DNA of 7,000 nt from Phycisphaerae bacterium (GTDB taxonomy: Bacteria > Planctomycetota > Phycisphaerae > Phycisphaerales > SM1A02), in assembly GCA_002862325.1 (NCBI GenBank), contig PKCT01000288.1, positions 1 through 7,000 of the forward strand. The letters run 5' to 3'. The position numbers were made by a program, and so were the translations under genes. Shown one piece after another: positions 1-4,933 of the stretch. The notes beneath the pieces are model-generated. The model was not told the DNA's origin, did not search any database, and was given only the letters and a program-made list of their open reading frames with translations. Positions within the stretch are counted from its first letter, which is position 1. Every line of letters begins with the position of its first letter.

Positions 1-1
1 G

Positions 2-814
2 GTCGGCCTCGGTCTTCAGGCCCTCGGTGTCGACGCGTCTTCGCTAGGGGCCGCCTTCGAACTCCTTGATCGACGGGACAAGCTTCCCGACGAGGTCTTC
101 GCCGAGCGGGCCGCCGGGCTTGGACTCCAGGCCGAAGCGCTCGGGCGATTCGACCGTCTGGCGCGCACGCGAGCCCCGTTGGACACCGATCTGGACGAGC
201 TCGCGCGTTCGGCGGGCATTCCGACCGAGGCCTTTGCGCCACTCAAGTCCTTGAGAGCTGCGCTGGAGGATGCGGGCATCGCGTCTTGGTGCGAGTGGGA
301 TCTCGGGATCGTGCGCGGCCTGGCCTACTACACGGGAAGCGTCTTCGAGGTCCACGAGACCGGCGGGAGTGAGCGCGCGATCGCCGGGGGCGGTCGATAC
401 GACGGCCTCGTCGAGCTGATGGGCGGTCCGCCGATGACTGCGGTCGGGTTCGGCATGGGAGACGTCGTCCTCGGTCTGGTCCTGAAGGACCGTGGCCTTC
501 TGGATGACGTGGTGCCGAGCCAGCCCGAGGTCTTCGTCATTTCCACCTCCGAGGAGATGGATCGGGAGGCGATCCGTCTGCTCTCGAGGCTTCGCTCAAG
601 CGGGATCCATGCTCGAAGGAGCTATCGATCGACCCGCAACGTCGGCAAGCTGCTGGGCGAGGCGTCCAAGTCCGGGGCTCGTGGCGTGGTGCTCGTCGAG
701 GGGACGCCCGACGAGGTTCGACTCCAGTGGAAGGACCTTCGCGCCGGAACTCAGGCACCAGTGGACGAAGTAGAGATTCCGAGGCTGATGCGAACTGCCG
801 GCGGGAGCGAGTAG
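2..814 (+). CDS. hisS: Histidyl-tRNA synthetase, C-terminal part (5' end outside window)
   Basis: Class II aminoacyl-tRNA synthetase that charges tRNA-His with histidine in the cytoplasm. The reading frame is open from base 2 to the TAG at 812-814, giving about 270 residues. The family is usually 400-450 residues, so roughly the first third, with motifs 1 and 2, lies upstream. Visible in order: an insertion-domain-like helical stretch (about residues 1-95), the histidine-specific motif IVRGLAYYTGSVFE (about 102-115), the motif 3 region with GGGRYDGLVELMGG followed by AVGFGMG (about 130-156), then an anticodon-binding domain starting at PEVFVIS and containing a WKDLRAGTQ stretch like the family's usual KDL-x-TGEQ. 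In the histidine motif the Asp of the common RGLDYY form is Ala; I treat this as family variation. An internal TTG at 179 is not a credible start because conserved sequence continues upstream of it. The mqnB-like gene follows after 5 bases. Confidence 0.95.
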   Translation, partial: VGLGLQALGVDASSLGAAFELLDRRDKLPDEVFAERAAGLGLQAEALGRFDRLARTRAPLDTDLDELARSAGIPTEAFAPLKSLRAALEDAGIASWCEWDLGIVRGLAYYTGSVFEVHETGGSERAIAGGGRYDGLVELMGGPPMTAVGFGMGDVVLGLVLKDRGLLDDVVPSQPEVFVISTSEEMDREAIRLLSRLRSSGIHARRSYRSTRNVGKLLGEASKSGARGVVLVEGTPDEVRLQWKDLRAGTQAPVDEVEIPRLMRTAGGSE

Positions 815-819
815 CGGAC

Positions 820-1461
820 ATGCCCGAGCCCGAACTCCTCATCGTCGCGGCCACCGAGCGCGAAGCGGCACCTTTCAGGGAACAGGGTTTCTCCACGACC
901 ATCGCCGGCGTCGGCAAGGTGAATGCCGCCGTCGCCGCGAGCCTCGCGTTGACCGGCCGCAAAGACGCGACCGCATTGGTCTCGGTCGGGATCGCCGGCA
1001 GTCTTCCGGGCGAGCACGCGCTTCGAATCGGCGATGTGGTGGTGGGTGCGGCTTCGGTGAGTGCGGAGGACGGCGTCGCGACCCCCGACGGCTTCCAGCC
1101 GTTGGACGAAATGGGATTTCCGCTCGCCCGGGGCGTGCGCTCGGGGCGATTCGCGTCCGATTCCGCCCTCCTGGCACGCATGCGACGAGCGCTCCCCGAC
1201 GCCGTGTACGGCGACATCGCGACCGTGTCGACCTGCTCGGGGACCGACGAGGCCGCCGAGGAGGTCGTTCGTCGGACCCAGGCGATCGCGGAGGCCATGG
1301 AGGGCGTGGGCGTGTTGCAGGCGGCCGCCCAGCTCGGAGCGCCGGCCATCGAGATCCGCACCATCTCGAACACCACGGGCCGACGGGACGCCCAGACCTG
1401 GAATCTCGAACTCGCCTTCGAAGCGCTCGGCCGCGTCGCCGCTGCCCTGCTCCGACCCTGA
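820..1461 (+). CDS. mqnB: Futalosine hydrolase (nucleoside phosphorylase-like fold)
   Basis: Likely cleaves futalosine (or 6-amino-6-deoxyfutalosine) to release the base and form dehypoxanthinyl futalosine, a step of the alternative futalosine route to menaquinone. The 213-residue product matches the usual family length. Seen in order: an N-terminal beta strand with TERE (ELLIVAATERE, residues 5-15), GVGKVNAAVAA (30-40), the glycine loop VSVGIAGS (54-61), IATVSTCSGTDEAAE (133-147), AEAMEG (157-162, corresponding to the ME substrate-binding segment of nucleosidases) and the futalosine-hydrolase-type RTISNTTGRRDAQTW (180-194). That last motif separates it from MTA/SAH nucleosidase, the main alternative. 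I chose the ATG at 820 because it begins the conserved strand; the frame runs further upstream only inside hisS. GGGAG at 803-807 is a weak, distant ribosome site, so translational coupling to hisS is plausible. No other menaquinone gene is in view. Confidence 0.87.
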   Translation: MPEPELLIVAATEREAAPFREQGFSTTIAGVGKVNAAVAASLALTGRKDATALVSVGIAGSLPGEHALRIGDVVVGAASVSAEDGVATPDGFQPLDEMGFPLARGVRSGRFASDSALLARMRRALPDAVYGDIATVSTCSGTDEAAEEVVRRTQAIAEAMEGVGVLQAAAQLGAPAIEIRTISNTTGRRDAQTWNLELAFEALGRVAAALLRP

Positions 1462-1478
1462 ACGGCATCCATATTCGG

Positions 1479-1494
1479 ACCTGACTGCGCAGGT
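1479..1494 (+). other. Possible hairpin after mqnB
   Basis: ACCTG (1479-1483) pairs with CAGGT (1490-1494) across a 6-base loop. The overlapping octamer CTGCGCAG (1485-1492) is a perfect palindrome. It starts 17 bases after the mqnB stop. Short stems like this arise by chance in GC-rich DNA, so function is uncertain. Confidence 0.3.
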
Positions 1495-1501
1495 GGAACC
1501 G

Positions 1502-1518
1502 GGACGACTTTTTCGTCC
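1502..1518 (+). terminator. Possible stem-loop terminator between mqnB and pilM
   Basis: GGACGA (1502-1507) and TCGTCC (1513-1518) are perfect inverted repeats around the 5-base loop CTTTT. It lies 40 bases past the mqnB stop, where the hisS-mqnB transcript might end. No T-run follows the stem (next bases are AATCTTCG), so it is not a classical intrinsic terminator; it could be a 3'-end stabilising hairpin or a protein site. Confidence 0.35.
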
Positions 1519-1577
1519 AATCTTCGAGCTTCCCTCGGACGGCCCTTAACCGCGCGGTCCGTCGGGTCGATCCGGAT

Positions 1578-1604
1578 ATGCAGGCAGTTCTCGTGACTCT
1601 GCAT
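1578..1604 (+). other. Possible hairpin in the pilM leader
   Basis: ATGCAG (1578-1583) pairs with CTGCAT (1599-1604). After a two-base bulge (GC), AGT (1586-1588) pairs with ACT (1596-1598), closing a 7-base loop TCTCGTG. The result is a nine-pair stem 30 bases before the preferred pilM start. If transcribed, it would be the strongest local structure in the leader. It also buries the alternative upstream ATG, which argues for translation starting at 1635. It matches no riboswitch class I recognise. Confidence 0.35.
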
Positions 1605-1634
1605 ACCTGGAGCGGCGCTTTGCGATTCCCAAGC

Positions 1635-2816
1635 ATGTTCAAGCAGTCGACCTCACCGATCGTCGCCGACTTCGGTGCCGGCTCGGTCAAGCTTCTGCAG
1701 ATCACCGACGGGGAGACCCCCGCGATCGTCGCGGCGCACGTCCTGGAGATTCCAGATGAAGCCCGCGGAAGCATGGATCGACGCTTCGCATTCCTCGCCG
1801 AGGAACTCCCGACCATCCTTCGGCAGGGAGGATTCCACGGTCGTCGCGTGATCTGTTCCCCCTCGAGCAACCACTTCATCGTCCAGCAGACTCGGATCGA
1901 AGCGGACAGTCCCCTGTCGGCCGACGATCAGGTTCGCGCGGAAGTGGCGGGACGCATGGAGTGTCTTCCCGCTTCCGTGGTGGCGAGGTCGTTCCCGGTC
2001 CCTTCCTCGGATCGCGATCGGGTTGCGCTCGCCGTGGCTCGGGAGGACGTCATGCGGCACGTGGATCTGTTCCGCCGGAACCGATTCGAGGTCGTCGACG
2101 TCCAGCCCGATCAGATTCCGATGCTCCGTGCGTTCGACCACATCCACCGACGCGCAGAGGATCAGGGCGTGGTCACGATGTACGTCGACGCCGGATGGGG
2201 ATCGACGAAGGTCGCGGTGGCCAGAGGCACCGAACTGGTGTTCGCGCGGATGATCCACGTCGGCGGCCGACAATTCGACGAGGTGGCCGCGGCGCACTGG
2301 GGCTGCACCACCGCGGAGGCACGAGAACGACGCGTCGCCGAGGAGGCCGCACCTTCTCCCGAGGCCGTTCCGACGACGCTCCCCGATCAGGGTTCCGCGA
2401 TGCTCCGAGCGGGCGTGGCGAAGGCCGATCGAGCCGCTGCAACGCCCCAGACGGCGATCGATCGCCGAACCGGTACGAACTGCACCTCGCTTGATTCGGT
2501 CGACGCGACCACGATCCACGACGAACTCCACGAAATCCACGACAGCGTGGCGGACGAGCTCCTCATGTGTTCCCGATTCGCTCAGGCGGTCGTGGGTGGT
2601 CCGATCGATCGACTCGTGATGATCGGCGGCGAGGCGCACAGCCGACGCTTCGCCGGGCATCTCGCTCAACGCATCGGGGTCAAGTCGAGTGTCGGCGATC
2701 CCATTCGCAGGCTGCTTGCCGCGACCCCGGAGGGCGCCGGCATGCTGGATCCTCGGACCGAGCATCCGGAGTGGGCGGTCGCATGTGGTCTGTGCGCGAT
2801 CGGATTGAAGGCCTGA
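1635..2816 (+). CDS. pilM: PilM-like actin-fold pilus/secretion assembly protein
   Basis: Cytoplasmic FtsA/actin-like ATP-binding protein that in known systems docks on the N-terminus of PilN and links the inner-membrane assembly platform to the cytoplasmic motor. The 393-residue product shows the phosphate-1 loop IVADFGAGSVKLLQI (residues 9-23), a middle region with VDVQPDQIPMLRAF (154-167), the phosphate-2 loop TMYVDAGWGSTKVAV (181-195), IHVGGRQFDE (207-216) and the adenosine loop LVMIGGEAHSRRFA (327-340). PilM proteins are commonly about 350 residues; the excess is mostly an Ala/Pro-rich low-complexity stretch around residues 233-290, between the phosphate-2 and adenosine regions. I prefer the ATG at 1635 because MFKQSTSPIVADFG aligns with a normal PilM start; an in-frame ATG at 1578 adds an atypical 19 residues. 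Neither has a good ribosome site. A GspL-type cytoplasmic domain is the alternative, but there is no membrane segment. First gene of a five-gene run. Confidence 0.82.
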   Translation: MFKQSTSPIVADFGAGSVKLLQITDGETPAIVAAHVLEIPDEARGSMDRRFAFLAEELPTILRQGGFHGRRVICSPSSNHFIVQQTRIEADSPLSADDQVRAEVAGRMECLPASVVARSFPVPSSDRDRVALAVAREDVMRHVDLFRRNRFEVVDVQPDQIPMLRAFDHIHRRAEDQGVVTMYVDAGWGSTKVAVARGTELVFARMIHVGGRQFDEVAAAHWGCTTAEARERRVAEEAAPSPEAVPTTLPDQGSAMLRAGVAKADRAAATPQTAIDRRTGTNCTSLDSVDATTIHDELHEIHDSVADELLMCSRFAQAVVGGPIDRLVMIGGEAHSRRFAGHLAQRIGVKSSVGDPIRRLLAATPEGAGMLDPRTEHPEWAVACGLCAIGLKA

Positions 2817-2842
2817 AAAACCCCAGGGATGGGAACGCATCA

Positions 2843-3583
2843 ATGCAGCTGAACAACAACAAGCAATCCAACGACGGTTTTCTCCCGGACGACTACGTGC
2901 AGGCTCGGGCGGAGGGACGCACCAACGTCCTCGCCGTCTCCCTCTTCGCGGTGGTAATGGTCGGCGTCGCGCTGGCCTATCTGGTCACCGACCGGACGTG
3001 GAACGACGTGAAGGCGGCTCAGGACGGCGTCAACGCCCGGTTCGACGCGGCGGGCGATCGCATCACGGAGATGACCGCGTACGAAAATCGAGTGGCCAAG
3101 ATGGTCGACAAGGCACATATCGCCGTCGGTCTCCTCGACTCCGTACCGCGATCGAACCTTCTGGCGGAGATCGTCGGTCGCATGCCCGACACCCTCAGCC
3201 TCACCCGATTCAAGCTCGGTACCCAGGAGATCAAGCCGCCTCGGGACAAGCCCGTCGCGGTAGCCACGCTCTCGACCCGTCAACCACTGTCGGCGAACCA
3301 GGCCGGCGTCGGAGACGACGTCCCCCGTCCGGAACCCCGTCGCTGGTCGACCATGATCGAGATCGAAGGCCTCGCGCCGAGTCTCGAGGAGGTCTCGCTC
3401 TTCATCGACGCCCTGGTCGGCGTGGACCTCTTTCGACGCGTGCGTCTCGATCACACGCTCGAGACCGAGATCGACGACCGCAGCATGCGGGGCTTCCGCA
3501 TCCTGTTCGAACTCGAGCCGGAGGCGGACATTCGACTGATCAATCCGTCGACCATCGCCCAGGTCAATGCGGAGGGAGACTGA
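2843..3583 (+). CDS. pilN: PilN-like bitopic assembly platform protein
   Basis: Inner-membrane protein that in type IV pilus systems binds PilM through a short cytoplasmic tail and pairs with PilO in the periplasm. The 246-residue product has a short polar N-terminus with GFLPDDY (12-18), one membrane span (about 28-48), a helical coiled-coil-like stretch (about 50-98), then PilN-type periplasmic sequence SNLLAEIVGRMPDTLSL (104-120) and IEIEGLAPSLEEVSLFIDAL (172-191). A proline-rich, probably flexible segment (about 130-168) interrupts the two halves of the periplasmic fold. The canonical PilM-docking motif NLLP is replaced by FLP. I start at the ATG at 2843, 26 bases after pilM, with a modest GGGAA (2831-2835) upstream; the frame extends further upstream only within pilM. 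Position between PilM- and PilO-like genes supports the call. Confidence 0.78.
   Translation: MQLNNNKQSNDGFLPDDYVQARAEGRTNVLAVSLFAVVMVGVALAYLVTDRTWNDVKAAQDGVNARFDAAGDRITEMTAYENRVAKMVDKAHIAVGLLDSVPRSNLLAEIVGRMPDTLSLTRFKLGTQEIKPPRDKPVAVATLSTRQPLSANQAGVGDDVPRPEPRRWSTMIEIEGLAPSLEEVSLFIDALVGVDLFRRVRLDHTLETEIDDRSMRGFRILFELEPEADIRLINPSTIAQVNAEGD
3571..3578 (+). promoter_or_regulatory. Strong ribosome binding site of pilO inside the pilN 3' end
   Basis: GGAGGGAG, 8 bases before the ATG at 3587, sits within the last codons of pilN. This fixes the pilO start and suggests the two proteins are made together, as expected for PilN-PilO partners. Confidence 0.75.
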
Positions 3584-3586
3584 TCC

Positions 3587-4153
3587 ATGAAACTCGGACC
3601 CCGTGAAATCACGTTTCTGCTGATACTGGCCGCGGTGCCGGTCGGCGCCTGGTTCTTCGTCTTCGAACCTCGAAACCAGGAGATCGACCAGTCCCGACGG
3701 ACGATCTCCGCCATGCAGACGACCCTTGCGCAGCTGGACAACCTCACCAACTCCGTCGGTGACGTGAAGCTGGCCATCGACCAGGCGGAAGCCCGCTTGG
3801 CGGACTTCAGGCAGAACATTCCGGACGCCGAGGAGGTCGACGATCTCCTCGCCGAGATGAACGCCATTGGAGTACGCAACGATCTGAAGTTCACCTCGAT
3901 CCGCGCTCTGAAGCAGAGCGAGGTCCAGCAGCACCTCGAGATCCCGCTCACGATGGAACTCGAGGCGGATTTCGTCGGGATCTATCGATTCCTCTCCGAC
4001 CTGGAGCGGCTGCCTCGGATCGTCCGGGTTCAGACGCTGGAGATCGACCGGAATCTGGTGGCCAAGAATCGCGACGACGAGCGGCCGGAGGGATCGCTCG
4101 ACGTCTCCATGACCGTGGTGGTGTACTGCGATGGAGAAGGAGTGGACTCATGA
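3587..4153 (+). CDS. pilO: PilO-like bitopic assembly platform protein
   Basis: Inner-membrane partner of PilN; in known machines the PilN-PilO dimer aligns the inner-membrane complex with the outer-membrane secretin. The 188-residue product has a very short cytoplasmic start (MKLGPRE), a single membrane span (about 9-27), a long heptad-like helix (about 30-76), and a compact C-terminal periplasmic domain with the PilO-type sequence IPLTMELEADFVGIYRFLSD (119-138) then LPRIVRVQTLEIDRN (142-156). This matches family length and architecture. The start lies 3 bases after the pilN stop with a strong ribosome site. The stop overlaps the next gene's ATG (ATGA at 4150-4153), indicating coupled translation. 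GspM is the type II secretion counterpart and cannot be fully excluded. Confidence 0.85.
   Translation: MKLGPREITFLLILAAVPVGAWFFVFEPRNQEIDQSRRTISAMQTTLAQLDNLTNSVGDVKLAIDQAEARLADFRQNIPDAEEVDDLLAEMNAIGVRNDLKFTSIRALKQSEVQQHLEIPLTMELEADFVGIYRFLSDLERLPRIVRVQTLEIDRNLVAKNRDDERPEGSLDVSMTVVVYCDGEGVDS
4137..4142 (+). promoter_or_regulatory. Ribosome binding site of the PilP-like gene inside pilO
   Basis: AAGGAG, 7 bases before the ATG at 4150 that overlaps the pilO stop. It supports this start and independent reinitiation at the four-base overlap. Confidence 0.7.
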
Positions 4154-4896
4154 GCGACTCGAAACTGAAGGATCTCATGGGCGAGAGCATCGATTCCTCG
4201 TTGGATGAGCCGGTGATCCGTGGCGGCACCGTCGACTTCTCCGTGGACGATGGATTCGCCAACGCGGTCCAGAACGAAGGTGGCCGACGGATCAGCGGGA
4301 GCACCATGCTTCTCGTCGGTGTGGTCGTCGCCTCGGTGGTCGGGCTCTGGTCGATGCGTTTCCTCGGTCAGTCCAACGCGGCCGGCCTGGACATCGACCG
4401 CCAGCTCGAGGTCGGTAAGTGGGTCATGGACGCGGAGAAGGACGGGGCGGTGGTCGGTCTCTCCGACCTCCAGATCCTCGGACGTCTCGACAAGAGCCGG
4501 CTCAACGATCTCCAGATCCCCGTCAAGGACCTCAGGAACGCCGAGCCGTTCCGGTACTACGGCGAGCTCTACCAGGAGACCGTGGCGAAGAGCGAAGGGA
4601 CGCGGAACACTGCGCCATCCATCGACGATCTCAAGGACCGGTTCGATTCCATCATCGACGAGATCGGCTGGGAGATGCAGGTCACGGCGATCCTGGCGCC
4701 CGACACGGCTCGCGCCCAGACGGTGCTCAACGGACATCGACTCATGGTCGGCGACGTGTTCGACGTCCCCTTCAAGGGACGCGAGTACGAGTTCGAGGTC
4801 GAACGAATCGGTCGCGACGGCGTCGTCTTCGTGTCGCGGATGAGCCAGCCCAAGCACGAAAGACGCATCGAAGTCCCGGTCCGGCGAAACTTCTGA
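4150..4896 (+). CDS. Bitopic membrane protein with PilP/GspC-like C-terminal region
   Basis: I do not recognise a named family over the full 248 residues. Visible: an acidic, probably disordered cytoplasmic N-terminus (1-48), one membrane span (about 52-68, TMLLVGVVVASVVGLWS), a charged linker with predicted helices (about 75-170), and a small beta-rich C-terminal part. The latter contains MQVTAILAPDTARAQTVLNG (176-195), RLMVGDVFDV (197-206) and a repeating-strand end, YEFEVERIGRDGVVFVSR (213-230). That pattern of a short strand, 'NG' turn, 'GD' turn and final 'I-x-x-DGVVF' strand resembles the periplasmic homology region of PilP and GspC, which contacts the secretin. PilP is normally a lipoprotein; no lipobox or signal peptidase site is seen here, so it would be anchored by its own span as in GspC. 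Position directly after pilO, the usual pilP place, supports a PilP/GspC-like role. The function is inferred. Confidence 0.6.
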   Translation: MSDSKLKDLMGESIDSSLDEPVIRGGTVDFSVDDGFANAVQNEGGRRISGSTMLLVGVVVASVVGLWSMRFLGQSNAAGLDIDRQLEVGKWVMDAEKDGAVVGLSDLQILGRLDKSRLNDLQIPVKDLRNAEPFRYYGELYQETVAKSEGTRNTAPSIDDLKDRFDSIIDEIGWEMQVTAILAPDTARAQTVLNGHRLMVGDVFDVPFKGREYEFEVERIGRDGVVFVSRMSQPKHERRIEVPVRRNF

Positions 4897-4924
4897 GTCG
4901 CCAGTACGACCCTCAACCAGCGTG

Positions 4925-4928
4925 GGAG
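4925..4928 (+). promoter_or_regulatory. Ribosome binding site deciding the pilB start
   Basis: GGAG, within GGGAGA, lies 5 bases before the GTG at 4934. The other in-frame GTG, at 4922, overlaps this region and has only ACCCTCAACCAGC upstream with no purine-rich site, so 4934 is preferred. Confidence 0.6.
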
Positions 4929-4933
4929 ATACC

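Larger units (their letters stand above)
1462..1634 (+). promoter_or_regulatory. Intergenic region, probable promoter/leader of the pilM operon
   Basis: This 173-base gap follows mqnB and precedes the preferred pilM start; it is the only long non-coding stretch before an otherwise tightly packed five-gene run, so the operon promoter probably lies here. I see no convincing sigma-70 -35/-10 pair. A sigma-54-like TGG...TTGC at 1608-1625 has GG and GC 11 bases apart rather than 10 and sits too close to the start. The region holds three short inverted repeats, listed separately. An in-frame ATG at 1578 would add 19 residues unlike a PilM N-terminus, so I treat it as non-coding leader. Confidence 0.5.

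Noticed and set aside
1608..1625. Sigma-54-like promoter TGG...TTGC before pilM
   Set aside because: The GG and GC elements are 11 rather than 10 bases apart, the -24 box is poor, and the transcript would begin at or after the start codon.
1578..1634. 19-residue N-terminal extension of PilM from ATG 1578
   Set aside because: The extension does not resemble a PilM N-terminus, lacks a ribosome site, and its ATG lies in a predicted stem.
537..1879. Minus-strand reading frames over hisS, mqnB and the intergenic gap
   Set aside because: Arg/Ser/Pro-rich low-complexity translations with no recognisable motif, opposite two clear enzyme genes.
1653..3934. Minus-strand reading frames of 364-396 codons opposite pilM, pilN and pilO
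   Set aside because: They overlap well-supported plus-strand genes, show no domain pattern, and have composition expected of antisense shadows.
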